Below are positions 8,230 through 18,005 of a DNA stretch of 64,000 nucleotides, in pieces. The position numbers were made by a program, and so were the translations under genes. The notes beneath the pieces were generated by a model. It was not told where the DNA came from. It saw nothing but the letters and a program-made list of their open reading frames with translations, and searched no databases. This DNA comes from Paenibacillus sp. HB172176 (lineage in GTDB: Bacteria; Bacillota; Bacilli; Paenibacillales; Paenibacillaceae), in contig NZ_JAATHD010000005.1 of the NCBI RefSeq assembly GCF_011947265.1, forward strand, positions 1-64,000. The letters run 5' to 3'. Each line of letters starts with the position of its first letter. The stretch's first letter is position 1.

Positions 8230-10509
8230 ATGAAATTTTTTAAGAAGGGAACCAAGCCTTATCTTCTTCGCATCGTCGTTTCCCCTGTCCTTGCTTTGAT
8301 CGTTTCCATTAGCTGTTTCAGCTTGCCGACTAGCTACGCCTACTATCAGGATGAGCTTGGAGACAATGTGTTCGGAATTACGTCCATAGGTCAGCCGCAA
8401 TCGATTGTATTGCAATCGCCCGGATTTGAAGACGGCTCCAGTGCGACGGCATGGACGACGGGCGGCGGTTCTCAGTACAATTTCGCGCTGGACAATATGG
8501 CGGGGCGCAATGGAGGCACAGCCGCAACCATTGAGTCTCCCGCGGGCACTGCGCCGGGCTTTCCCTTCTACTCGCAGGATTTAACCGGGTGGTCGGTTGG
8601 CATGCCGATTGAATTCGGAGCCTGGATTCGTACGGAGGTCGAGGATACCAGTCCGGCAGGCGCTTATCTTGCGGTCAGCTATTATGACAGCAGCGGCAGT
8701 CGAATCGCGTTCGACCAGTCCTCGGCGCTCAAGGGCTCGATGGATTGGACGTATGTGAAGGCCGTTGGGATTGTTCCGCAAGGGGCGGTTACGGTAAAGG
8801 TCAGATTTCTGTTGAATGGCACAGGAAAAGCGTATTACGACGATGCCAACGTATCCGTCTATCCTCAAGCGGATGTGCCTCAGGCTGTCTACGCGAGTCA
8901 AGTGCAGCTGAACGTAGCGGGCAGTCCATCCAACTCCGATTTGCTGGGATTTGGCACGGAGATCAATCCCTTTACATTTGCCTATGACGGATTAACCGCT
9001 GCGGACAAGCAGATGATTTTCGATCGGCTTTCGGAGATCCGCCCGGCTTGGGTACGCGTTTTTGTCGATACGAGTTGGTGGGTGACCGATACTGGATATG
9101 ATTTCACCTCGACGATGGCCAGCGCATTGCTGGAGGATTTGCAGATGTGCAACGACCTGGGGGCAAAAGTGAATTTGGTTATGTGGGAGCCAACCGAGCT
9201 GAGAACGAGCGCCATCATTGCCGATCAAATGTCAGCGCTGCTTCTCTGGCTGCAATCACAAGCTGTGAACGTGGCCGCTTTGACGCTTTATAATGAGCCG
9301 GATCATGTCTATCCGGGAACGTCCACAGAGTATGTCGATATGTACGATGTGATGAAGCAATCCCTTCAAACGAACAATCTGACTCAGATCGAGCTGATAG
9401 GCGGCGATGTCGGGGCGAACGACGGCTACTTGGATATGGTTGCGCCGCAATTGAACACAAATGTAGAGATGTTGTCGTATCATCAGTATGTTCCTTATAA
9501 AAAATCATTGCTCAAGCCTGTTTTTCGTGCCGCGCTGGCGGCCAAAACCGCGGCAGACAATGGCATTCCGGATATGTACGGCTGGGAATCGAATTTGACG
9601 GGCGGACAAGGCGCCGGCGGTGGCTTCTCGCCGGGGGTTGATTCTGTGGACGGCAAGCTGTTGCCGGATCGCTTCTCCTCCGTATTGAAGTTATCATCTT
9701 ATATGCTGCAGGCTTTGGCATCCGGCGTTAAAGGCTTATCGTATTGGGAGGCTTTCGAAATGAGCTATTCGCCCGATCCCAATGATCTGAATTGGATTAT
9801 GCATTTTGGAATGTGGTCGCACAAGACCGACGACTTCACGCTTCGTCCGGCTTATTACGGCTTTCAACTGCTGTCCGGCTTTATCGATCCGGGTGCAAGC
9901 ATTACGAGTCTGACGGATGCATCGGCCAATCATACGCTATTGTCCTATATGGTGGATAATCCGGACGGTACGCATGTTGTTTATTTGGTCAATCCATGGG
10001 ATCAGCCTGTTGAGGCAACGGTAGATTTCGGTAATGCATGTTACAGCAGCGCAAATGCCAAACAATATGTGTTCGAAGCATCCGCTGTCGCAGATGCCAT
10101 CGGGGCAGAACAATTGAGTCTGGACGAATCTGCCGTGACCTTTGACAACGGCCTATTGATTGACACATTGCCGGCGGAAAGTATGGCGGTTATCCTCCTT
10201 GATGATCAGCCGCCGGTAACGACGGCGACGGCCGCGAGAAAGGAAGGGGCGCATGAAGGTGAAAGCAAGACAGTAAAGGTTGAGTTTCATGCCGATGACG
10301 GTGCGCACGGATTTGGCGTTAAGCAGATCCAGTACAGCTTGGGCCATGGCTGGACGACTGTTGCAGACGAGGAAGACACAGTGTACGTGAAAACTCGAAA
10401 AAATGTCTTGAACATCCGTTACCGTTCCATTGACCATGCAGGAAACGTGGAGAACGTCAAGCGCCTGATCGTCAAAGTCGATAAGCTTCCCTCTGCCTAT
10501 GAGGATTGA
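8230..10509 (+). CDS. Secreted clan GH-A glycoside hydrolase with carbohydrate-binding and Ig-like domains
   Basis: An exported enzyme expected to cut a polysaccharide outside the cell. After a signal peptide (about 1-37, hydrophobic core with TSYA at the end) comes a jelly-roll module (about 55-210) of carbohydrate-binding type. A TIM barrel follows (about 235-560), with the acid/base in LTLYNEPDH (Glu356) and a probable nucleophile in YGWESN (Glu453). A beta domain comes next, and a C-terminal Ig-like/OmpL47-type module (about 660-755). The two glutamates and the NEP motif point to clan GH-A; I cannot assign the exact family (GH39 or GH30 relatives are possible). GAGGAGG precedes the ATG. 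The last 11 bp overlap the next gene. Confidence 0.78.
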   Translation: MKFFKKGTKPYLLRIVVSPVLALIVSISCFSLPTSYAYYQDELGDNVFGITSIGQPQSIVLQSPGFEDGSSATAWTTGGGSQYNFALDNMAGRNGGTAATIESPAGTAPGFPFYSQDLTGWSVGMPIEFGAWIRTEVEDTSPAGAYLAVSYYDSSGSRIAFDQSSALKGSMDWTYVKAVGIVPQGAVTVKVRFLLNGTGKAYYDDANVSVYPQADVPQAVYASQVQLNVAGSPSNSDLLGFGTEINPFTFAYDGLTAADKQMIFDRLSEIRPAWVRVFVDTSWWVTDTGYDFTSTMASALLEDLQMCNDLGAKVNLVMWEPTELRTSAIIADQMSALLLWLQSQAVNVAALTLYNEPDHVYPGTSTEYVDMYDVMKQSLQTNNLTQIELIGGDVGANDGYLDMVAPQLNTNVEMLSYHQYVPYKKSLLKPVFRAALAAKTAADNGIPDMYGWESNLTGGQGAGGGFSPGVDSVDGKLLPDRFSSVLKLSSYMLQALASGVKGLSYWEAFEMSYSPDPNDLNWIMHFGMWSHKTDDFTLRPAYYGFQLLSGFIDPGASITSLTDASANHTLLSYMVDNPDGTHVVYLVNPWDQPVEATVDFGNACYSSANAKQYVFEASAVADAIGAEQLSLDESAVTFDNGLLIDTLPAESMAVILLDDQPPVTTATAARKEGAHEGESKTVKVEFHADDGAHGFGVKQIQYSLGHGWTTVADEEDTVYVKTRKNVLNIRYRSIDHAGNVENVKRLIVKVDKLPSAYED

Positions 10510-11794
10510 CTCTTTTGAAGTAAAGGGCAAACCGGTTCTTCCTTTCCTTAGCAAATGGAATCGGCACAGCTATGTGGCCGAGCGGTCCTTCGATCTGGAG
10601 CCCTTCGAGCTTCCTGCCTCTGCTACAAGCGGCTCGCCGGTACTCTTTACCGATGATCTGTTCATCGGGTTTATGAATGACGAGTTCGGCGGACGGTTCC
10701 ATTATGACGGCGAGCGTACGGTCAAGGCAACGTACGGCGAGAATCAACAGCTTTTTGTGCTGGAGGGTAAAGCTCCGTACGAGGCCTGGAGCTTGTACAA
10801 TGAAGCAGTCTTGTCGAGACAAGGGGTGAGTCCGGGGAAGAGAAGCGTGCCATTGTATCGAACCATGGAATATTGTACCTGGGTAGAGCAAAAGGCGATG
10901 GCGACTGAGGGCGGGGATTACACGTCGATTTTGTCGGAGAGCTTCGTGGAGTCTTATCTGGAGCGATTGGAGCTATTGCATTTGCCCAAAGGGAAATTCA
11001 CGATCGATGACGGCTGGTATACACGGCATAGTGCCGGCGGCAGCGGCACGATTAGACCCAATGAACGATTTCCCGATTTGAGGCGCATGGCGGGAACGAT
11101 CCGTCAAGCGGGGTATGAACCGGGGATTTGGCTTGATCTGGGCTGCGTGTCTCCGCTTTCCGATTACTACCGGGCGAACCGGAATCAGGTGAAGCCGCAT
11201 ACCTACTGGGGGCAAACGGAAACGGGTCAGTCGCAGCCGTTCTGTCAGGCTATACCCGGCACGGCGTTTCGAGAACAGGTATATGATGTTTTTGTCAGAT
11301 TGATTGATGCCGGGTTTGTCAAGTTTAAAATCGACATGCTGTACGGCAACAAACGCGAGATGAAGGAATTAATGCGAATCGTATACGAAACGGCGCATGG
11401 CATTCGTGACGATATCGAAATTGAGGCTCATATTCCCGACCTGTTTGTTTCCAGATACGCTGACGTTGTGAGAACCAATGATGTCCTCATTGCAGAAGGA
11501 AGGGACTGGATGCGGCAAACCTTGGCTTATTGGACCGTATGCTGTCACTCTGCGCCGAACAAGTGGTTGAATCTCGATCACATCGGAGGGAATGATCCTA
11601 AGATCGGAGAACGGGAATTTCTGACTCATTTGAATATGTTTCGGCAAAGGCCGGGTTATCCCGTGCTCAGCCTGCTGCCGGATCGGTTCTCGCGACAGGC
11701 GCAAGAGCAGGTTCGGGACATCTTGAAGGAATACGACAAGCATAAAATGGATGAAGGCTGGTTTTCGCGAATTCCGGAGGAAATCGGAAATTAG
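10499..11794 (+). CDS. GH36-like (melibiase-type) glycosidase, cytoplasmic
   Basis: No signal peptide is visible, so it probably acts on imported oligosaccharide. The barrel contains FTIDDGWY (about 160), the beta-strand motif characteristic of GH31/GH36/GH27 enzymes, and KFKIDMLYG with the likely nucleophile Asp279, as in alpha-galactosidases. A small beta domain precedes the barrel. At 431 residues it is much shorter than typical GH36 enzymes (about 700) because the large N-terminal beta-sandwich is reduced. The start overlaps the end of the preceding gene, which suggests translational coupling, but no strong ribosome site is present. Specificity is not known; alpha-galactoside is the simplest guess. 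Confidence 0.72.
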   Translation: MRIDSFEVKGKPVLPFLSKWNRHSYVAERSFDLEPFELPASATSGSPVLFTDDLFIGFMNDEFGGRFHYDGERTVKATYGENQQLFVLEGKAPYEAWSLYNEAVLSRQGVSPGKRSVPLYRTMEYCTWVEQKAMATEGGDYTSILSESFVESYLERLELLHLPKGKFTIDDGWYTRHSAGGSGTIRPNERFPDLRRMAGTIRQAGYEPGIWLDLGCVSPLSDYYRANRNQVKPHTYWGQTETGQSQPFCQAIPGTAFREQVYDVFVRLIDAGFVKFKIDMLYGNKREMKELMRIVYETAHGIRDDIEIEAHIPDLFVSRYADVVRTNDVLIAEGRDWMRQTLAYWTVCCHSAPNKWLNLDHIGGNDPKIGEREFLTHLNMFRQRPGYPVLSLLPDRFSRQAQEQVRDILKEYDKHKMDEGWFSRIPEEIGN

Positions 11795-11812
11795 CAATAC
11801 CGCGTTTGCAAG

Positions 11813-11843
11813 GCGCCCGCAGGCATTTCGCTCGGGCGCTTTT
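11813..11843. terminator. Rho-independent terminator of the importer 1 operon
   Basis: GCGCCCG and CGGGCGC form a perfect 7-bp stem around a 13-base loop, followed by TTTTCTTCTT. It lies between the convergent ends of the GH36-like gene and the AraC gene, and so closes the 2831-11794 transcription unit. Confidence 0.85.
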
Positions 11844-11851
11844 CTTCTTAT

Positions 11852-12655
11852 CTAAAGCCAAATTTTCACCTTCTCCTTGACATAGATGGAAGGGGAGAGA
11901 CCTGTCACTTTTTTGAACACTTTATTGAAATAAGACTGCTCGCAATAACCGAGGAAATCGGATATTTCGCCTATGCTCATCTGCGATCCGGCGAGCAGGT
12001 CGCAGGCGACTGAAATACGAACCTGATGCGCATATTCCATGACCGTCTGCCCGGTTGCTTGTTTGAATATGGCACTTACATAATTCGGCGTCTTGCCGAC
12101 ATAACGTGACAGCTCGTCCATCGTCAGCGTACCTCGGTAATGCTGGAGAATATACTCTTGAAGCTGAACGACGATTCCGTAAGCTTTGCCGGGTATCGAC
12201 ATGCGATCGGCTTCCTCTGCAAGCGTAGCCAGCAGCTCCAGCAGTATACTGTGACAGAAGGCTCGAGTGTGCGTCGATTTGCGTATCCAATGCTGCGTTA
12301 ACAGGGAGAAGCGATGCCTGATATAATCGAAATTCGTCAGCCTGGCCATATGGAAGGTTCCTTCCGATAACAGGGGCGTTTCGTCCTCCAGGCCTTCGTT
12401 TTGGAAATGGGCGACATACATTTCATGCGGCTCCCGGGAAGGATTGACGGCATGCCGAATGACGCCCTGAGGAACGAAGAGCATGTCTCCCTTGGACAAG
12501 AAGCAGGTCCTGTTCATGATCGTATATTCAAGCGATCCTCGTGTCATGAGCAGCAGAATATGATTGGTTGTCAGCGCTTCGGGGACTCTCCAGACCTGCT
12601 GGCTTTGCGGGTCCGTTTCGCAGTGTTCGAAATAAATGGCAATCGGTTTGATCAT
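11852..12655 (-). CDS. AraC-family transcriptional regulator
   Basis: An N-terminal cupin-like sensing arm (about 1-150) is followed by two helix-turn-helix units; the second reads GYCEQSYFNKVFKKVTG and precedes LSPSIYVKE. The start at 12655 (MIKPIAIYFEH) is preferred over the upstream ATG at 12712 because GGGAG lies about 10 bp before it. The gene is divergent from the isomerase-like gene at 12800, with 144 bp between them. By analogy with many AraC/target pairs it probably controls the 12800-17906 unit in response to a sugar. Confidence 0.88.
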   Translation of the reverse strand: MIKPIAIYFEHCETDPQSQQVWRVPEALTTNHILLLMTRGSLEYTIMNRTCFLSKGDMLFVPQGVIRHAVNPSREPHEMYVAHFQNEGLEDETPLLSEGTFHMARLTNFDYIRHRFSLLTQHWIRKSTHTRAFCHSILLELLATLAEEADRMSIPGKAYGIVVQLQEYILQHYRGTLTMDELSRYVGKTPNYVSAIFKQATGQTVMEYAHQVRISVACDLLAGSQMSIGEISDFLGYCEQSYFNKVFKKVTGLSPSIYVKEKVKIWL

Positions 12656-12799
12656 TTTCCGAGGTCTCCCTTCCGTTCTCCGTATTGTAGCATAATCGTA
12701 GAATGACTCCAATAATGATTGCTCTGTTCATTGAATATAATGCTATATTTATCTACCATATAGAGAGAATTATTATAAAAAATGCGGAGGGATATGAAC

Positions 12800-14257
12800 A
12801 TGCTTCAAAGACTAAAAGCAAGAACGGCGAATATCGGTTTTTTTGCTGTGGGTCACGCTGTTTATTGGGATCAGTTCGAAGGGCTGCTTGAGCAATTGAT
12901 GGGTTATCATTCTGAGTTGAGGGAGCTGCTGGAGAATAATGAGGTCGTGGTGAAGGACTACGGAATGATTGATACAAGCGAAGGAGGATATGCTGCGCTC
13001 GAGCAGATGAGAGGGGATGGTCTGGACCTGTTGTTCTGCAATATGATCACCTACGCCACCTCCTCGACCTTTGCCCCGATTCTCAGAGGAATGGATGTTC
13101 CGATCGTTCTGCTCGCGCTCCAGCCGCTCGAGGCGATGGATTACACGAAGGCGAGCACGTACATGCAGCTGGCGAACGACAATATTTGCTCCGTGCCGGA
13201 ATTTACGAACGTGGCAGTACGAATGGGGAAAAAGGTTGACGACATTATCATCGGTACGCTTTATAACGATACTGAGGCACAGGAAGAGATCAAGTCGTGG
13301 TGTGATATCGCCAAGGTGCTCCATGACTTGAAAGGGGCGCGTCTGGCTCTGATGGGCCATGTGCTTGAGGCGATGTATGATATGCATGCCGATCCGACCG
13401 CTATCTCGGCCGCATTCGGCGTTCATGTTCCATTGCTGGAGATTGACGATGTCGTCCGTCTGTACGAGACCGTGACGGAATCGGAAATTGCGGTCATGAA
13501 GGAGAAGATCGTTCAAGAGTTCGATATGCCGAATCCGGTCAGCGATCCCGTGACGATGAAGCTGTCGGAAGCCGATTTGCAGCAGGCTGCTCATTCGGCA
13601 GTAGCGCTGAACAAGCTGGTGGAAGCGTATAATCTGACAGGACTGGCTTACTATTACGAAGGACTGGAGGGTTCATTGCAGAGAAGGATTGCCAGCTCAT
13701 TTATTGTAGGCAATTCCATGTTGAACGCGCAAGGCGTGCCTATGTGCGGCGAATACGACATCAAGACGCTGCTGGCCATGCTGATTATGGATCGACTGGA
13801 TATCGGCGGCAGCTTTGCGGAGTTTCACCCCTTTGATTTCAAGGAAAACTTTATTCTTGTCGGACATGACGGCCCCCATCATATCGCGATTGCGGACAGC
13901 AAGCCGATTTTGAGGAGTTTGGTCAAGTATCACGGAAAGCCGGGCAGCGGCGCCTCTGTGGAGTTCAAGATTAAGGAGGGGCCGATTACGATGCTGGGTA
14001 TTACGCAGACGGAGAAGGGATTCAAGTTCGTCATCGGAGAGGGGATGTCGCGCAAGGGAGCAATTCCGCCGACTGGAAATACGAATACGCGCGGATTTTT
14101 CGAACCGAATGCGAAGGCGTTCGTGAAGGCATGGGCGATGGAGGGACCGACCCATCATTTCGCGCTCGGAATCGGGCATCATGCGCAGACGCTGCACAAG
14201 ATCGCCGGCGTTCTCGGAATCGAAAGCGTGATCGTGAAGCCGTCCGGACGAGAGTAA
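12800..14257 (+). CDS. L-fucose/L-arabinose isomerase-family protein
   Basis: A cytoplasmic protein of about 485 residues with the fold pattern of L-fucose and L-arabinose isomerases. The N-terminal Rossmann-like part runs TANIGFFAVGHAVYWDQF and then an LLFCNMITYA segment. The middle part has ALMGHVLEAMYDMHADP, and the C-terminal part has candidate metal ligands in GEYDIKTLLAM, EFHPFDF and a THHFALGIGHH segment. True AraA and FucI enzymes use Glu/Asp/His metal ligands, which these segments could supply. The substrate is unknown and may be a rarer deoxy or acidic sugar, or a protein-bound intermediate of the next enzyme. GGAGG lies 9 bp before the chosen ATG; in-frame ATGs at 12782 and 12794 are too close to it or upstream of it. 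Confidence 0.75.
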   Translation: MLQRLKARTANIGFFAVGHAVYWDQFEGLLEQLMGYHSELRELLENNEVVVKDYGMIDTSEGGYAALEQMRGDGLDLLFCNMITYATSSTFAPILRGMDVPIVLLALQPLEAMDYTKASTYMQLANDNICSVPEFTNVAVRMGKKVDDIIIGTLYNDTEAQEEIKSWCDIAKVLHDLKGARLALMGHVLEAMYDMHADPTAISAAFGVHVPLLEIDDVVRLYETVTESEIAVMKEKIVQEFDMPNPVSDPVTMKLSEADLQQAAHSAVALNKLVEAYNLTGLAYYYEGLEGSLQRRIASSFIVGNSMLNAQGVPMCGEYDIKTLLAMLIMDRLDIGGSFAEFHPFDFKENFILVGHDGPHHIAIADSKPILRSLVKYHGKPGSGASVEFKIKEGPITMLGITQTEKGFKFVIGEGMSRKGAIPPTGNTNTRGFFEPNAKAFVKAWAMEGPTHHFALGIGHHAQTLHKIAGVLGIESVIVKPSGRE

Positions 14258-14280
14258 AGAAAAGGAGGATGTCCGCAGAG

Positions 14281-16788
14281 ATGAAAGCTATGAAGAGTAT
14301 TACACTGGAGATGAGCCTGAAGCCTTTCAAAAGCATGGAAGCGCCGGATGTGGAGGCGGTATGCCAAGCCTTGTTCAGTCAATGGCGCCCGTTGCTCAAG
14401 CACGCCGACACGGTCAAAGTGATGCTATGGGCTTCCGACGGATCGGAAATTTTGGAATACGATCGCAACCTGGACAAGGAAATGGAATGGGCGAAATACA
14501 TTGGCGGCGCCAACCCGCGGGACAAGCGGGCGCTGAAAAACGATCCGGACGGCGTCGGGCTTCATGCCCGAAGCTATTTGTACATGGCAGAACCGCCGTT
14601 TCTGACTTACCGCATTTTTCGGAAGATCGTGGAGACGATTAAGCGGATTGGCAAAGAGACGCTCTCGAAGAAGATTTTAGTAGGAGCGACCTTCGACCCC
14701 GGTCCCGAATTTGCCAAATCTCCGTTTAAATATGAGCGGCATGCCGAGATTTTGAGAGGCGTTTCAATGGGGCCGAACAGCTTTGTTTGCTGCTACAGCG
14801 TGCTTCACGCCGATTCGAGAAGCTACGCCGGATTCCCTGACGGCATTCCGGAGGGAACGCCGTTTGGGACCTTCTTCGGAAGACAGTCTCAACTGTTTTT
14901 GCAGGATATGGGCTTCGATTATTTGTGGCTGTCCAACGGCTTCGGCTTTGGCACGGAAACCTGGGGAACGACCGGTGCGATTTACGATGGGGAGAGCTTT
15001 TATCCGGAGAAAGTGAAGAGCGTGAAGAACGACATTCTGATGTTTTGGCGGCTGTTTCGCAAGGAATGTCCCGATATGCCGCTCGAAACGCGAGGGACAA
15101 ATTTAACCGCCGGCATTGATCTGTCCACGGACGGAGTGCCGCTGCGGGATATTTATGAAGGGAAATTCGGAATCTTGCCCCCGCCGAACTCGCCATGGGC
15201 TGCGCTCGACGGCGATTTCGGACTGGAGTTGACGGGCTATATGTCCAGAATTGCGGAGCTTCCGGAGGGCGACGATTATTTGTTCCGCTTCTATCCCCAT
15301 GATCCGTGGTGGATGAACAGTCCGTGGCTCGACCGATATGAAGGCCAACCGCATGATATTTATTTGCCGCTCGCAGTATCGAGAATGAACGGCAACGGTG
15401 AGGTAATCAATCCGAATCATCTGAATCTGCTGTCGATCGATAATAGCCTGGGCGATTTGCCGGATCAGGTTGCGAACGAGGTCATGCCTCATTTGCTCAA
15501 GGCAACCTTGCAACAACCCGACGCGCCATCGCCGTTGGTGTGGGTATACCCGTTCCGGGAGTACCACGAGGCGGCGGCAGCCGATGAACCTGATGTAGCT
15601 CGTCCGTTTTTCCAGGATTGGTTCATCCGCGGCGCAATTAATCAGGGGCTTCCTCTAAGCACAGTCGTATCAACCGATAATTTTGCGGCTTCGGTGAGCC
15701 GCTTTCCAGAGCTGTATAATGGCTCCATTCTGGTGTCGCCGGTTCCCGACCGGGACAGTGAATGGGAAGCCGCGCTGCTCGGATGGATGGCCAAAGGAAA
15801 TAAGGCGGTGCTCTACGGATCCGTCCGGCATGCCGGAAATAAGCTCCTGAAAGCGCTCAATTTAACTTCGACTTCACCGCTTGACGGGGAGTTGGATGTC
15901 CAGAATCGCCTCTCCCTTGACGAACTGCGAGGCGGGGCATGGCCGAAGCGGATTCTGCATCGTCCGGAGCTGTCCGATGGAGGCATTGATACGGTTCTAC
16001 AGGATGAGAACGATGGTCATACGGAGGTTGCGGCAATAGTCGGTCGAGGCAGCAACCGTAGAATTGCCGCGCTGATCCGGCGTCTTCCCGAATGGCAGGG
16101 AGGCGGGCTGGCATGGGTGCGCGGGACCAATGGCAACCGCTACGAGGAAGGAAGGCACTTGCTGGTCCCGGACGACGCTGCGCAATATTTCCCTGCAGAA
16201 AGTCTGCTGCGGCTGATCCTGACGCAATTCGGCATCGTTGTCCGTACGGTAAAAGAGGAACCGGGTACGAAGGATCCGGTTGTGATGGTGCATCGAAATA
16301 AAGGCGGTTTTTATTTCTCCGGTTACTCGCCGGATACGACAGCGGATCTGAAGCTGCAGTTTCCGATGGGAGCCCCCCTGTTGATGGGCTGGGAAACCAG
16401 GCTCGAGGAAGGCTGCTCCGTTTATCGTCTGCCGCGCGCCTGGGAGGCTGAATGCCGCGTGTTCGTCGGGCAGGAGGAGCGTTCATTGCTAAGCTGCAGG
16501 ATGATTCCGCCCGCCGGGCATGATGTGAAAAGACGCATTCAAGTTTCGGGACTCAAGGATGCGGATGTGGTCTTGTTCCCGGAAACCGGATTCGAAGAGG
16601 ATACGAGAGTGACATTGAACGCTCAGCCTCCTTTCGTTACAGGCGAGCCATTTGATTGCAGATTGACTGATACCCCATGGGGGAAAGCGTTCGTTATACA
16701 CGGCGTCACCGGAAATTTAGTATTCGCCACTCCACTTCCGGAGCAACCGCCGGTTGAAGCTGAGAAGAAAGGCGGGCGGATGCAATGA
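14281..16788 (+). CDS. Large protein of unknown function, probable TIM-barrel glycosidase relative
   Basis: I do not recognise a named family. The 835-residue protein has no signal peptide. Residues 1-430 look like an alternating beta/alpha barrel with acidic segments such as GFGFGTETWG and PLETRGTNL that could hold catalytic carboxylates. Residues about 470-700 (LVSPVPDRDSEWEAALL, GNKAVLYGSVRHAG) resemble the glutamine-amidotransferase-like domain of GH42-type enzymes, and the end is beta-rich. The start at 14281 was chosen because AAAGGAGG is at 14261-14268, which leaves no spacing to the ATG at 14269. It sits 24 bp after the isomerase-like gene and overlaps the esterase gene by 4 bp, so the three probably act in one pathway. 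Confidence 0.6.
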   Translation: MKAMKSITLEMSLKPFKSMEAPDVEAVCQALFSQWRPLLKHADTVKVMLWASDGSEILEYDRNLDKEMEWAKYIGGANPRDKRALKNDPDGVGLHARSYLYMAEPPFLTYRIFRKIVETIKRIGKETLSKKILVGATFDPGPEFAKSPFKYERHAEILRGVSMGPNSFVCCYSVLHADSRSYAGFPDGIPEGTPFGTFFGRQSQLFLQDMGFDYLWLSNGFGFGTETWGTTGAIYDGESFYPEKVKSVKNDILMFWRLFRKECPDMPLETRGTNLTAGIDLSTDGVPLRDIYEGKFGILPPPNSPWAALDGDFGLELTGYMSRIAELPEGDDYLFRFYPHDPWWMNSPWLDRYEGQPHDIYLPLAVSRMNGNGEVINPNHLNLLSIDNSLGDLPDQVANEVMPHLLKATLQQPDAPSPLVWVYPFREYHEAAAADEPDVARPFFQDWFIRGAINQGLPLSTVVSTDNFAASVSRFPELYNGSILVSPVPDRDSEWEAALLGWMAKGNKAVLYGSVRHAGNKLLKALNLTSTSPLDGELDVQNRLSLDELRGGAWPKRILHRPELSDGGIDTVLQDENDGHTEVAAIVGRGSNRRIAALIRRLPEWQGGGLAWVRGTNGNRYEEGRHLLVPDDAAQYFPAESLLRLILTQFGIVVRTVKEEPGTKDPVVMVHRNKGGFYFSGYSPDTTADLKLQFPMGAPLLMGWETRLEEGCSVYRLPRAWEAECRVFVGQEERSLLSCRMIPPAGHDVKRRIQVSGLKDADVVLFPETGFEEDTRVTLNAQPPFVTGEPFDCRLTDTPWGKAFVIHGVTGNLVFATPLPEQPPVEAEKKGGRMQ

Positions 16789-17906
16789 GCGGACAAGAGG
16801 ACTTGCAGGTGCTCGAGACTCGGTTATGCGAGCTGATGCAGCCGTTTTGGAAATCAAGGGTTATGCATGATGAGTCCGTGATAGCCGTTGCAGAGAAGGG
16901 AAAGCCGGGCAGCGCCCGGCTCTTGTTCCGTCCAGAGCGTATTCTGTCTGTGCGAAGCTATGCCCGGGATGTCGAATATCGAGAAGGTGTGGATTGGGTA
17001 GCAGAAGACGGTATGCTCCTGTTTCCGACAGGTTCGCGAATAGAGCGATTGACTCGGAATGGTCTGTATCCGCCGGAAGAAATGGAGAAGGCAACCGTTC
17101 CGAAAGCAGGGGGAGGATACTTGTTAAGCAATAAACAGTCGATCCATCAGCACCAATTGGCGGTAAGCTACGTTCATTCGGGCACGGAGTGGAGGGGGCC
17201 GGTTCCCGGATTTGCCGGCAACCGTCTTCGCAACACAGTGGAGAAGCTGAGGACGGGCCGTCCGGTTACGATCTGTTTGTATGGAGACAGCATATCGGCC
17301 GGATACGATTCGAGCGGAATATTGAATCTGCCGCCGTATCTGCCGAATTGGGGGCGAATGCTCGCCGGGGAGTTGCGGCGGGTTTACCGTACGGACGTAG
17401 AGTTGCACAACCCTTCTGTCGGCGGCAAATCGGCGGACTGGGGGCTGGCGAATGCACGCGAGCTTGTCGCTGTTCATCAGCCGGATCTGACCATTCTGGC
17501 GTTCGGGATGAACGATGGAACCGGGAGGGTGCCGCCAGTAGATTTCCGGCAACGAATAGAGGGGATAATGAAGCTGATCCGGGTCGAGCATCCGCTAGCT
17601 GAGTTTATACTTGCGGCTCCAATGCTGCCCAATCCGCTAGCCATGCTGCCCAAGGATCCGTCGATAAGCTTCCTTGGCGAACAAAGAAGCTATCGGGCAG
17701 AGCTGGAACGGCTGGGCACCCAACAAGACGCCGTTATGATGGACATGACCTCTGTACACGAAGAATTGCTGAGACACAAGCCGTATTGGGATATGACCGG
17801 GAACCATATCAATCACCCGAACGACTTCCTGAGTCGTTGGTATGCACAGACGGCTGCCGGTTTACTGATAGAGGATGCAAGCGTGTGTGCCAATCAAATT
17901 GATTAA
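16785..17906 (+). CDS. SGNH/GDSL-family esterase with N-terminal beta domain
   Basis: The protein has the SGNH hydrolase blocks: LYGDSISAG with the nucleophile Ser169, a block II glycine, GMNDG in block III, and a C-terminal catalytic His in NHINHPNDF. An N-terminal beta-rich domain (about 1-135) resembles the accessory jelly roll seen in carbohydrate esterases of this superfamily. No signal peptide is present, so it would remove acetyl or another acyl group from an imported oligosaccharide. It begins in the ATGA overlap with the previous gene and ends the unit at 17906. Confidence 0.82.
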   Translation: MSGQEDLQVLETRLCELMQPFWKSRVMHDESVIAVAEKGKPGSARLLFRPERILSVRSYARDVEYREGVDWVAEDGMLLFPTGSRIERLTRNGLYPPEEMEKATVPKAGGGYLLSNKQSIHQHQLAVSYVHSGTEWRGPVPGFAGNRLRNTVEKLRTGRPVTICLYGDSISAGYDSSGILNLPPYLPNWGRMLAGELRRVYRTDVELHNPSVGGKSADWGLANARELVAVHQPDLTILAFGMNDGTGRVPPVDFRQRIEGIMKLIRVEHPLAEFILAAPMLPNPLAMLPKDPSISFLGEQRSYRAELERLGTQQDAVMMDMTSVHEELLRHKPYWDMTGNHINHPNDFLSRWYAQTAAGLLIEDASVCANQID

Positions 17907-17935
17907 TATCGGGCAAGAACCATAAAAACATCCTG

Positions 17936-17965
17936 TTTCGAAGGGACATTCCCCCCCTCTATAAT
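17936..17965 (+). promoter_or_regulatory. Candidate sigma-A promoter for importer 2
   Basis: TATAAT at 17960-17965 is a perfect -10 hexamer. TTTCGA at 17936 is a poor -35 with an 18-bp spacer, as expected for a promoter that needs an activator. The nearby AraC-type regulators encoded in this locus are candidates. The binding-protein start codon is 40 bp downstream. Confidence 0.42.
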
Positions 17966-18005
17966 ATAGATGAAGCAATACAATTGAGAGAAATGAGGGG
18001 AAGCA

